Shown: positions 1 through 7,253 of the stretch, in pieces | Numbering within the stretch: the first letter of the stretch is position 1 | Layout of the letters: the number at the start of each line of letters is the position of its first letter | Assembly (NCBI GenBank): GCA_021163775.1 | Contig: JAGGTI010000097.1 | Location: 1 to 38,201 of the forward strand | DNA: 38,201 nt | Direction of reading: 5' to 3' | Origin: Candidatus Zixiibacteriota bacterium | GTDB lineage: Bacteria; Zixibacteria; MSB-5A5; GN15; FEB-12 | Made by a program: the position numbers and the translations under genes | The notes under the pieces: model-generated | Told to the model about the DNA's origin: nothing | The model's database searches: none | Seen by the model: the letters and a program-made list of their open reading frames with translations, nothing else

Positions 1-873
1 CGCGACTTCGGTGGCGGTGGTGGTGGCGGCGGAGGTTCTGTATTTGATGATTTTTTCGGTATGGGCGGTGGACGGCAACGGGCCAATCGTGGGGAAGACC
101 TGCGCGTAAGGATCCAATTGTCGCTTGAGGAAATTGCTAACGGAGTGGAGAAGACCATCAAAGTCAACCGTCAGGTAACTTGCAAGGACTGCGATGGTAC
201 CGGAATGGCGGCTGGCTCGTCTCGGAAAACATGTCACCAGTGTCGGGGAGCCGGGCAAGTGCGTACTGTTACCCGTACATTTCTTGGTTCGGTACAGCAG
301 GTGACAACCTGTAATGTCTGTGGCGGAGCAGGAGAAGTGATTTCTCAGCCATGCAGGACATGTGGTGGCCAGGGACGACACAAAGGAACAAGCAAGGTTA
401 ACGTCAGTGTTCCGCCAGGTGTTTCCAGTGGTAACTATATGACTCTGGATGGAATGGGCAATGCCGCGCCTCGCGGAGGAGAGCCGGGCGACTTGATGGC
501 TGTGTTCGAAGAACTGCGGCACGATCAGTTTACACGTCACGGTGACGATATTCTGTATGAGTTACCAATCTCGTTTACTACTGCGGCGCTGGGTGGTGAG
601 GTCGAGGTTGCTACGCTGGACAAACCCGAACGTCTCAAAATTCCGTCGGGAACACAGTCGGGCAAGGTGCTTAAACTTAGAGGCAAAGGTCTCCCGAGGT
701 TGCACCGCAACGGCCGGGGAGATCAGTTGATTCAAGTCACAGTCTGGGTGCCGACCCGAGTCAGCCATGAAGACAAACGTACCCTTGAAAAACTGGCCGA
801 TTCGGAGACGTTCAATCCACCCAAGTCTGACAAGTCGTTTTTCGAAAAACTGAGAGAAACATTAGGGGGCTGA
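1..873 (+). CDS. dnaJ: Chaperone DnaJ, 5'-truncated by the window edge
   Basis: This is the C-terminal part of the Hsp40 co-chaperone DnaJ, which stimulates the ATPase of DnaK and delivers unfolded substrates. The reading frame is open from base 1, so the J domain lies outside the window. The visible part begins with a Gly/Phe-rich linker (RDFGGG..., FDDFFG). Four complete CxxCxGxG zinc repeats follow (CKDCDGTG, CHQCRGAG, CNVCGGAG, CRTCGGQG), then the two beta-sandwich substrate-binding domains. The G/F linker plus four intact zinc repeats identify type I DnaJ rather than CbpA. It is followed after 2 bp by prmA, a common dnaJ-prmA-rsmE order. The apparent ATG at 61 is internal, not the real start. 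Confidence 0.97.
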   Translation, partial: RDFGGGGGGGGGSVFDDFFGMGGGRQRANRGEDLRVRIQLSLEEIANGVEKTIKVNRQVTCKDCDGTGMAAGSSRKTCHQCRGAGQVRTVTRTFLGSVQQVTTCNVCGGAGEVISQPCRTCGGQGRHKGTSKVNVSVPPGVSSGNYMTLDGMGNAAPRGGEPGDLMAVFEELRHDQFTRHGDDILYELPISFTTAALGGEVEVATLDKPERLKIPSGTQSGKVLKLRGKGLPRLHRNGRGDQLIQVTVWVPTRVSHEDKRTLEKLADSETFNPPKSDKSFFEKLRETLGG

Positions 874-875
874 TT

Positions 876-1754
876 ATGGTTGCTTCAGTTCCTGAAGAAT
901 ATATTGAAATCAGGGTCGAACTGCCGAAGGGGCTGACCGATGCTTTCTGCGATTTTGTAGTCGAAAACCTGACTTCTGGTCTGGTTCTCGAGGATGAAGA
1001 AGATTCTGATTTAACCGGTGTTATTTTTTATCTGCCGGCAAACGAAGCTGGACACATTGCGCTGGTGGATAAGTTTCTTGAGGATCATGCCGCAGAGACC
1101 ATAGGTCTGAAACCAGTGATCAAAAAGACCACGGTTGAAGCGGCGCCATGGATCGAACGTTATCGCGAAAGTGTAGAGATGATTCGGTTCACGGACGATC
1201 TTATTGTTAGACCGAACTGGATCCTGGCGACTGATGACAAGTACCAGTTGGTGCTCGAACCCAAAATGGCATTCGGAACTGGTAGTCACGCAACGACTCG
1301 TAGTAGTCTGAGAATCATCCGAGAGAAATTTCAGCCTGGAAACAGATTTCTCGATATGGGGTGCGGGTCGGGGATTCTGTCAATCCTTGCCGATCAGATG
1401 GGTGCGGATTATATCAAAGCGGTCGATTATGATTTGACTGCAGTTGCTAACTGCAAAGAGAATTTCGAACTTAATCAGGTTCAGACTCCGTTTGATATTG
1501 TGACTGGTTCGATCGAAAAGTGCGAATTCGATGAACCTTATGAATTCGTCTGTGCTAATATAATCCGAAGTACGATTTTATCTATGATGCGGCAACTTCT
1601 ACGGCTTACAGCTAATGGCGGATGGTTGGTGCTTTCGGGTTTGCTCGAAAAGGACGAAACGGCTATTTCCACTTCCTTGAAAGCTAACCATCAATCTGAT
1701 TTCAAAATCTGGCGTGACGAAGATTGGGTAAGCTATTTGGTGAAGAAAGGGTAG
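876..1754 (+). CDS. prmA: Ribosomal protein L11 methyltransferase PrmA
   Basis: SAM-dependent methyltransferase that methylates ribosomal protein L11 in the cytoplasm. The 292-residue length is normal for the family. An N-terminal substrate-recognition region is followed by the PrmA signature AFGTGSHATT at about residues 132-141, the SAM-binding loop DMGCGSGILS at about 160-169, and an ANI-type motif near residue 226 in the position of the catalytic motif. The ATG starts 2 bp after the dnaJ stop, so translation is probably coupled. The 3' end lies 5 bp before the start chosen for rsmE. Nothing is missing or unusual. Confidence 0.96.
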   Translation: MVASVPEEYIEIRVELPKGLTDAFCDFVVENLTSGLVLEDEEDSDLTGVIFYLPANEAGHIALVDKFLEDHAAETIGLKPVIKKTTVEAAPWIERYRESVEMIRFTDDLIVRPNWILATDDKYQLVLEPKMAFGTGSHATTRSSLRIIREKFQPGNRFLDMGCGSGILSILADQMGADYIKAVDYDLTAVANCKENFELNQVQTPFDIVTGSIEKCEFDEPYEFVCANIIRSTILSMMRQLLRLTANGGWLVLSGLLEKDETAISTSLKANHQSDFKIWRDEDWVSYLVKKG

Positions 1755-1759
1755 TCCGT

Positions 1760-2506
1760 TTGCAACCGCCTCTGTTTTATGCACCTCCAGCCAACCGTGA
1801 CGGTGACATAATCATTTTGTCTGCGGACGAGGCCCGTCACGCTGGAAAAGTTCTCCGTTTGGAAAGAGGGGCGATAGTTGTTGTCGTTGATGGATTAGGC
1901 AACGCCTGTCGGGGTGAGTTGGCTTCGGTTTCGGCTCGCAAGGTCACGGTGAAGGTGCATTCGGATGTACGCGATTTCGGTGAGCCTTCGGTGCGACTTA
2001 CTCTGGCCGCCGGACTTTCGGTTGGGTTTAAGTTTGATTCCGCTGTCCAGCGCGGTACTGAATTGGGCGTGTCACGTTTTGTGCCACTGATAACTGACAA
2101 ATCTAAAGTAACTTTTGATGACCCCAAACGCGCCCGTACCAAGGTCAACCGGTGGGGCAAAGTAGCACTGGCTTCAATGAAACAATGCCGGAGATCGGTT
2201 ATGCCGGAGATCGCCACCCCGACCCGATTCGAGTCGTTTTTGTCGCAACTTGACAGGGATGATACTGGTCTGATTTTTCATCCCGGCGGCGGGTCAATCG
2301 GAATCGATTTGGTTGAATTTCCTGAACGTGGCCATCGTATAAGTCTTCTGGTGGGGCCGGAATCCGGTTTCAGCGAGGACGAAATAAGGCTGGCAGTCGA
2401 TGCTGGTTTGACGGCGGTCAACCTGGGTCGGCGGGTACTTCGTACCGAGACAGCAGGCCCGACCGTGGTAGCGCTCGTGATGGCACGTTTGGGCGAATTC
2501 AGATAA
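1760..2506 (+). CDS. rsmE: 16S rRNA (uracil-1498-N3)-methyltransferase RsmE
   Basis: SPOUT-fold methyltransferase expected to make m3U1498 in 16S rRNA. Visible family features are the N-terminal PUA-like segment (LFY..P...ADEARHAGKVLRL), the central LGVSRFVPL stretch, and the C-terminal knot motifs LLVGPESGFSEDE and LGRRVLRTETA. I chose the TTG at 1760 because the protein then begins MQPPLFY, which fits the usual family N-terminus, and because an AAAGG-type ribosome site lies about 9 bases upstream. The upstream in-frame ATG at 1724 would add twelve atypical residues and overlap prmA by 31 bp, so it is less likely. Third gene of a dnaJ-prmA-rsmE block. Confidence 0.94.
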   Translation: MQPPLFYAPPANRDGDIIILSADEARHAGKVLRLERGAIVVVVDGLGNACRGELASVSARKVTVKVHSDVRDFGEPSVRLTLAAGLSVGFKFDSAVQRGTELGVSRFVPLITDKSKVTFDDPKRARTKVNRWGKVALASMKQCRRSVMPEIATPTRFESFLSQLDRDDTGLIFHPGGGSIGIDLVEFPERGHRISLLVGPESGFSEDEIRLAVDAGLTAVNLGRRVLRTETAGPTVVALVMARLGEFR

Positions 2507-2533
2507 TTCGGCTGATTGCCGATAATCCAACAT

Positions 2534-3316
2534 ATGCAATATCTTCAGCCCACTATAGTCGTGGTGTTCGGATTGGTGATCGGCTCGTTTCTCAACGTTT
2601 TGATCTATCGAATCCCGCGCCATCAGCAATTTATCAAGGGTCGTTCGGCCTGTCCCAATTGTGGTGCCCTTATTATGTGGTATCAGAATATCCCTGTGCT
2701 CAGTTATCTTGCCCTGCGAGGTCGGTGCGCCGGTTGCAAGACAAAGATACCATTTCGTTATCCTCTGGTTGAACTGCTTAATGGGTTGGCCTATTTCTAT
2801 TTTTTCCAAGCCTATGATTGGTCAATTCAGTTCGGCATATTCGCCTTTCTGTCGTCAGCCTTGATCATAATATTCTTCATTGATCTGGATCATCAGATCA
2901 TACCTGACCTGATTACTCTGCCGGGGATGATTATCGGTTTGGGAGTTTCGTTCGTTCCGGGTGAAATCGGTATCGTGCAGGCCCTGATCGGTTTATTAGT
3001 TGGTGGTGGATCGCTTTACCTTATTGCGATGTTAGGTGACTGGCTGTTCAAGAAAGAATCGATGGGTGGTGGTGATATCAAGATGGCCGCTATGCTCGGG
3101 GCATTTCTTGGCTGGCAGAAGGTACTGTTTGTTTTTATGGCTTCGGCTGTTATCGGTCTGGTTGTATCGCTGGCGTTGATGGTAGTTTCGGCTCGCCTGC
3201 GTGAGACCAGGATGGTACCCTTTGGGCCATTTATCGCTATTGCGGCGATGACGGCAGTGATCTGGGGTGATCAACTGATCGCCTGTTACGTCGAAAATTT
3301 CATGCATTTCAATTAA
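2534..3316 (+). CDS. Prepilin peptidase / type IV prepilin N-methyltransferase (PilD/GspO)
   Basis: Inner-membrane bifunctional enzyme that cleaves the leader of type IV prepilins and pseudopilins and N-methylates the new N-terminus. With the ATG at 2534 it has 260 residues, a normal size. The GSFLNVLIYRIP signature sits at about 17-28. Two CxxC pairs (C40/C43 and C65/C68) form the cytoplasmic zinc site of the methylase half. The aspartyl-protease motifs are FIDLDHQIIPD (D117/D119 region) and GGGDIK (D181). Multiple hydrophobic segments follow. A TTG at 2516 is an alternative start but has no better ribosome site. The two pilins at 25637-26552 are its obvious substrates, although they lie 22 kb away on the other strand. 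Confidence 0.95.
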   Translation: MQYLQPTIVVVFGLVIGSFLNVLIYRIPRHQQFIKGRSACPNCGALIMWYQNIPVLSYLALRGRCAGCKTKIPFRYPLVELLNGLAYFYFFQAYDWSIQFGIFAFLSSALIIIFFIDLDHQIIPDLITLPGMIIGLGVSFVPGEIGIVQALIGLLVGGGSLYLIAMLGDWLFKKESMGGGDIKMAAMLGAFLGWQKVLFVFMASAVIGLVVSLALMVVSARLRETRMVPFGPFIAIAAMTAVIWGDQLIACYVENFMHFN

Positions 3317-3364
3317 ACAGCCCGTAGCTCTCAATCACTTGTCCGCGAGGCCGATTAATCTGGT

Positions 3365-5218
3365 ATGGCTTGGCCCAAACAGAAAAGCAGATATGAGTCG
3401 GAAGTTCATTTAAGCTTCCTGGCGATTGCGTCGTTATTGGTCTTTCTCAATTTTGTTTCCAACTTTGTGATATTTAATGTTCGTTCGACGCTCCAGGAGG
3501 AAACTCTTGAACAGCTTCGCCAAGCGGCAGTTTCGGCCAGTCGTGAGGTTCAGGCCAAATATCCAACAAGTCTGTCACTGTCAGAATTGGATCATGTCCG
3601 CGAGCATAACGAGCTTGATGGACTGAGTTTGGTTCCGCTCAAACCGGTCGATAATTCGTATGAGGCAAGGCGTAGCTGGTTTCGAGCCGTCATGCTCAAG
3701 TTTCCTCCTTCGGACCACCCTGAATTAGCCGACAAACTCTACCGGGCGAAGATCCATGAACTCACTAGGGGTGAAGGGGACGAGTACTACTACTTATATC
3801 CGATACCAGCCGGAGCCGGTGGTTCCCTTTTGGTGCTAACTCTTGAACGATCGAATCTGGCCTACCTTGATGACTCCCGCAACCTGCTTATGGTTGTATT
3901 TATCGGTTCTTTGCTGGTCGTTGGTCTGATCTATATTCTGCTTGCCAAGTTCATATTCAAGCCTTTTCGACGTCTCAAAGAGACTGCTGAACAAGCCGGA
4001 CGTCAGATGACGAACGATTCAGATGAAACCGAGGCGGTAATTGAAGAATATGAACGAGTTATTCGTCAACTTACTAAGACCAGAGCGGAACTGATTAGTC
4101 TCAACGAAGAAGTCAGCCGGCGAGCTGATTCACTTGAGTTGTTCAACCGCTACTTGATGGATTCCAGTCGATCAGGCGTTGTCACACTCGACCACGATGG
4201 GGAAGTTGCGGCAGTCAATGATATTGCGATCTCAATGCTCGGTTTCGATGATGCTGACAAATTCGTCGGTTTTCCTTATGATCAGCTCTTCGCCGATTGC
4301 GATCCGTTGATTAGGGACATTGAGCAGGCTTTGCACGAAGACGAAGCGTGGGGGTACCATGAGTATGCTGATTCAACTAGTGATCGGGGGGAAATATCGT
4401 TCGGAGTGACCTTGATCGATATCCGGAACTCTGATCGGAAGACGACCGGATTGTTGCTGATGATCAACGATCTGACCGAGATAAGTTGTTTGCGCCACGA
4501 ATTAGAGGGCCGTAAACGCCTCGCCGCTCTTGGTGAGATGGCCGGAGGGTTGGCGCATCAGATTCGCAATTCCTTAGGTGCTATAAGTGGTTACGGCACA
4601 TTGTTAAAGAAACGCTTGAAGCGTGATGGGTTATCATCTGATTCGGCGGAGCAACTGTTGGAAGAAACTCACGAGGCGGGTGAATTGATAACCCGTTTTC
4701 TGTCTTTCGCTCGCCCGTTTGAATACAGTGCCGAACTGGTTGATCTTGGTCGGTTAGTCGGGGAATCCCTGGAGTCTTTTGGAGTTCGCGATGATTATGA
4801 GCAGGTAACACTCAGGACGGTGTTACCGAATGGGGTCAAGGTGCAAGCCGACCCAATTTTGTTCAAGCAGGCAATTGGCAATCTTGTTAATAATGCCATT
4901 GATTCCTATGGGGCCGAAGGGGGCGAGGTAGAGGTTCGTGTCGAGACCGAGGCTAACCGGGCACTTATCATAATCAGTGATCAGGGTTGCGGAATACCAG
5001 TTGATAAAGTCGATCAGATATTTACACCATTTTTCTCGTCACGACCTTCAGGCACCGGGTTGGGGCTGTCATTGGTAGCCAAGATTCTCGATCTGCATAG
5101 CGGCCATGTTTCGGTTCAGTCAGTGGTTGGTCAGGGATCCCGATTTACACTCAGCCTGCCGCTGGATATCACTCACACTCCCGAAGGCGTAGCGCAAGAA
5201 ATTTCGTCGACTCATTAG
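3365..5218 (+). CDS. Membrane-bound sensor histidine kinase with PAS domain (NtrB/PilS-like)
   Basis: Two-component sensor kinase of 617 residues. Two membrane segments (about 17-38 and 173-196) bracket a sensor region of roughly 130 residues outside the cytoplasmic membrane. A HAMP-like or coiled segment (about 200-255) and a PAS domain (about 255-375) follow. The dimerisation/phosphoacceptor box GEMAGGLAHQIRNSLG places the phosphorylated histidine at His398. The catalytic ATPase domain shows the N box (LVNNAIDSYG, about 500-515), G1 (ISDQGCGIP), F box (IFTPFFSSR) and G2 (GTGLGLSLV). The architecture resembles NtrB, AtoS or PilS kinases that drive sigma-54 activators. No response regulator is adjacent, so it is an orphan in this window. 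Its position next to the prepilin peptidase hints at, but does not prove, a role in pilus control. Confidence 0.93.
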   Translation: MAWPKQKSRYESEVHLSFLAIASLLVFLNFVSNFVIFNVRSTLQEETLEQLRQAAVSASREVQAKYPTSLSLSELDHVREHNELDGLSLVPLKPVDNSYEARRSWFRAVMLKFPPSDHPELADKLYRAKIHELTRGEGDEYYYLYPIPAGAGGSLLVLTLERSNLAYLDDSRNLLMVVFIGSLLVVGLIYILLAKFIFKPFRRLKETAEQAGRQMTNDSDETEAVIEEYERVIRQLTKTRAELISLNEEVSRRADSLELFNRYLMDSSRSGVVTLDHDGEVAAVNDIAISMLGFDDADKFVGFPYDQLFADCDPLIRDIEQALHEDEAWGYHEYADSTSDRGEISFGVTLIDIRNSDRKTTGLLLMINDLTEISCLRHELEGRKRLAALGEMAGGLAHQIRNSLGAISGYGTLLKKRLKRDGLSSDSAEQLLEETHEAGELITRFLSFARPFEYSAELVDLGRLVGESLESFGVRDDYEQVTLRTVLPNGVKVQADPILFKQAIGNLVNNAIDSYGAEGGEVEVRVETEANRALIIISDQGCGIPVDKVDQIFTPFFSSRPSGTGLGLSLVAKILDLHSGHVSVQSVVGQGSRFTLSLPLDITHTPEGVAQEISSTH

Positions 5219-5225
5219 AAATTAC

Positions 5226-5253
5226 TTGGGCATCGGCCGCGCGCAACTATATT
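5226..5253 (+). promoter_or_regulatory. Candidate sigma-70 promoter for efp
   Basis: TTGGGC (5226-5231), a 16-base spacer and TATATT (5248-5253) lie between the kinase stop and the efp start, giving a leader of about 20 bases before a GGAGG ribosome site at 5269-5273. Called by eye from consensus similarity only. Confidence 0.35.
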
Positions 5254-5277
5254 CACAGTCAATAGAACGGAGGATTG

Positions 5278-5838
5278 ATGTATACATCTTCGGATTTCAG
5301 AAAAGGCTTACCCATTATGGTCGAAGGTGAGCCTTACTACGTAGTTACTTTTCAGCACTTCAAGATGGGGCGCGGTAAGGCCAATGTTCGCACCAAACTC
5401 AAGCATATCAAAACTGGTAGCGTAATTGAGAAAGTCTTTTCATCGAACGAATCGTTCAAACCTCCGGATATTGAAAAGAAAAAAATGCAGTACCTCTATG
5501 AGAACACTGGCGAATACAGCTTTATGGATGCTGTTACTTATGACCAGGTGGCTATCCCGGTAGACAATCTGGGCGATGCCAAGTGGTATCTTATGGAAAA
5601 CGAAGAGTATCCTGTGTTGTTTCTCGACAACGAAGCAATCTCAGTCGACCTGCCTGCTTCGGTTATTCTGGAGGTCGTCGAGACCGAACCATCGGTTCGG
5701 GGTGATACGGTGAGCAACATCACCAAACCAGCCAAGTTGCAGACTGGGCTGGAGGTGAAAGTACCCCCTTTCGTCAAAGAAGGGGACAAGGTCAAGGTTG
5801 ATACTCGCTCCGGCGAGTACCTTGAACGGTCCAATTAG
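5278..5838 (+). CDS. efp: Elongation factor P, arginine-tip variant
   Basis: Translation factor that enters the ribosomal E site and relieves stalling at consecutive prolines. The 186 residues cover the usual three domains (KOW-like N domain and two OB domains), ending in the normal GDKVKVDTRSGEY motif. The ATG at 5278 is preceded by GGAGG at 5269-5273; the TTG at 5275 is too close to that site. In the loop that carries the post-translationally modified residue the sequence is KMGRGKANVR, so the tip is Arg32 where E. coli-type proteins have Lys34. In known cases Arg-tip EF-P is rhamnosylated by EarP and Lys-tip EF-P is modified by EpmA/EpmB or by 5-aminopentanolylation; the modifier here is unknown. 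rnhC follows after 3 bp. Confidence 0.96.
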   Translation: MYTSSDFRKGLPIMVEGEPYYVVTFQHFKMGRGKANVRTKLKHIKTGSVIEKVFSSNESFKPPDIEKKKMQYLYENTGEYSFMDAVTYDQVAIPVDNLGDAKWYLMENEEYPVLFLDNEAISVDLPASVILEVVETEPSVRGDTVSNITKPAKLQTGLEVKVPPFVKEGDKVKVDTRSGEYLERSN

Positions 5839-5841
5839 AGG

Positions 5842-6504
5842 GTGCGGTTCTCAGGACAGATAATCGGGGTCGATGAATCCGGCAAGGGCGACTTTTTTGG
5901 TCCCCTGATCGTGGCTGGTCTGCTGGCTGGTGACGCTGATTTGGAGTTTCTCGACGAGATCGGGGTGAAAGATTCCAAGCGGGTTACAGACAAGCGATGT
6001 CTGGTTATTGCCGAACGTCTCCGTGCGAGATTCCCACACAAGGTAGTGGTGCTCAAGCCTGAGGAGTACAATCGCCGCTATGACAAGATCCGTAATCTGA
6101 ACATTCTGTTGGCTCAGTGTCACGCCGGGGTTATTGCCGGTCTGGCCAATCAAGTCTCATCTCGGATTGATTTTGCGGTGTCGGACAAGTTTGGCAAGAA
6201 CGAACGGCTTGAGTCTGCTCTTGCGGCAACTGCCTGCTCTTTGCCGGTTAAGCAACTGGTGCGGGGCGAAGCCGTACCTCAGGTGGCGGCGGCATCGATT
6301 CTGGCCCGTTCCGAATTCGTGCGACAGATGGATAAGCTCTCAGAGGAATTGCAGATCAAACTACCCAAAGGGGCTTCGGCTCATGTGGATGAGGTCGGTC
6401 GTCAATTGGTCTCGCATCACGGCATCGATATTCTAACCAGTTTAGCCAAGACGCATTTCAAGAATTATCAGCGAGCTACTGCTGGAGACCTTTTTCCCAG
6501 ATAA
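5842..6504 (+). CDS. rnhC: Ribonuclease HIII-type RNase H2, compact form
   Basis: Endonuclease that cuts the RNA strand of RNA-DNA hybrids. The signature GVDESGKGDFFGPL is that of RNase HIII; RNase HII normally has DEAGRGxxxGP. Likely metal ligands are D11, E12, D115 (in SDKFG) and E158 (in ARSEF), the D-E-D-E set expected for HIII. The protein has 220 residues and begins directly at the catalytic domain. The roughly 80-90-residue TBP-like N-terminal substrate-binding domain of Bacillus-type RNase HIII is absent. The GTG at 5842 is the only sensible start because the efp stop lies in the same frame just upstream. Probably cotranscribed with efp. Confidence 0.9.
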   Translation: MRFSGQIIGVDESGKGDFFGPLIVAGLLAGDADLEFLDEIGVKDSKRVTDKRCLVIAERLRARFPHKVVVLKPEEYNRRYDKIRNLNILLAQCHAGVIAGLANQVSSRIDFAVSDKFGKNERLESALAATACSLPVKQLVRGEAVPQVAAASILARSEFVRQMDKLSEELQIKLPKGASAHVDEVGRQLVSHHGIDILTSLAKTHFKNYQRATAGDLFPR

Positions 6505-6543
6505 AAAAAGGCCGACCCGGTGCACCCGTTCGGCCCTTCTTTA
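6503..6543. terminator. Hairpin terminator between convergent genes
   Basis: GGCCGA (6510-6515) pairs with TCGGCC (6530-6535), with a GC-rich interior. A run of seven A lies on the left (a good U tract for the minus-strand transcript) and a CTTCTTT tail on the right for the plus strand. It lies between rnhC and the convergent lipoprotein gene and probably serves both, better on the minus strand. Confidence 0.7.
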
Positions 6544-6570
6544 GTGGCACCCGAATTGGATTACTTAGCT

Positions 6571-6867
6571 CTAACTCTTGCCGTTATCTATAGGCTTGGT
6601 GTTCGGATCATCATAGTCGAATTGATCGTCCAGAGTGCCGGTGTCGTTGGTGACTTCATCGTCTTCGGGGTAGTAATAGCCCTGAGACACGTACTCTTCC
6701 CAATCTATGACGATTTCTGGCGAGTCAGCATCGGTTGCCAGTTGCTCGGTCAAGCTCGTTTCTGTTCCAGTGATTATCCGCTGAGTATCGTCGGAACAAC
6801 CGGTCAGACCTAAGCCAACCAGAAACAGCCCTGCCAGTACACAACGTAAGAGAGTTTTTCGGATCAT
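6571..6867 (-). CDS. Small acidic lipoprotein, unknown function
   Basis: A 98-residue protein I do not recognise. The start at 6867 has a GGAGGA ribosome site just upstream; the ATG at 6879 lies before that site and is unlikely. The N-terminus is a typical lipoprotein signal: basic MIRK, a hydrophobic stretch, then the lipobox LTGC. After the lipidated cysteine the mature part is about 75 residues, strongly acidic (many Asp and Glu, including YYYPEDDE and DDQFDYDDPN) and probably disordered. It stands alone on the minus strand between convergent and divergent neighbours. Function cannot be deduced; anchoring to the inner or outer membrane is inferred from the lipobox only. Confidence 0.75.
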   Translation of the reverse strand: MIRKTLLRCVLAGLFLVGLGLTGCSDDTQRIITGTETSLTEQLATDADSPEIVIDWEEYVSQGYYYPEDDEVTNDTGTLDDQFDYDDPNTKPIDNGKS

Positions 6868-7253
6868 TCTGTCCTCCATAAGCCCTGAGGCGTTTGAATC
6901 TAACTATCCTTAGCCGTCACTCCTTTGTGCAACCTTTGTGCCGTAGTGTATAGAGATTGGTAACATGCGTAAATGCAATAAGATAACAGTCGGTGGGTAA
7001 AGTATAGGTTTAGTTATTGTAGTGTCGATTGTTGGCGCTTGCCCATATAATAGGGCGACCATCCAATAGCATAAGAGCTAAGTGCATGTCAGATAAAAGC
7101 GGCAGGTCTCACGTCCCGACCTGGGATCGGGACGAAGGACCAGCCGCAACTACTCGTCGTGGAGTCTCTATCAACAAGCCCCTAAGTATGGGACGTCTTC
7201 AAGCCGATATTCCTATTAGATGTATACTTTTTTCCTATAACGGGGGGATTCCC
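6868..7253. other. Divergent intergenic region with candidate promoter and leader
   Basis: About 385 bp between the divergent lipoprotein and GAF genes. The plus strand has a perfect TATAAT at 7046-7051 with no good -35 box, which would give a leader of roughly 195 bases before the GAF start at 7254. The in-frame open stretch 7029-7253 has no coding character I can recognise and contains a palindrome (separate entry), so I treat it as untranslated. I could not settle the minus-strand promoter. Confidence 0.45.
7113..7133. repeat. Short palindrome in the leader of the GAF-protein gene
   Basis: GTCCCGA (7113-7119) and TCGGGAC (7127-7133) form a perfect 7-bp stem with a 7-base loop. The bases that follow, GACGAAGGAC, recur within the palindromic repeat cluster at about 13684-13693, which suggests shared repeat material. 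Confidence 0.5.

Noticed and set aside
2294-2809. 171-codon minus-strand ORF
   Set aside because: Antisense to rsmE and the prepilin peptidase, both supported by catalytic motifs.
7029-7253. N-terminal extension of the GAF protein from a TTG
   Set aside because: The extension reads through a palindrome and a TATAAT box, lacks domain character, and the ATG at 7254 has a better ribosome site.
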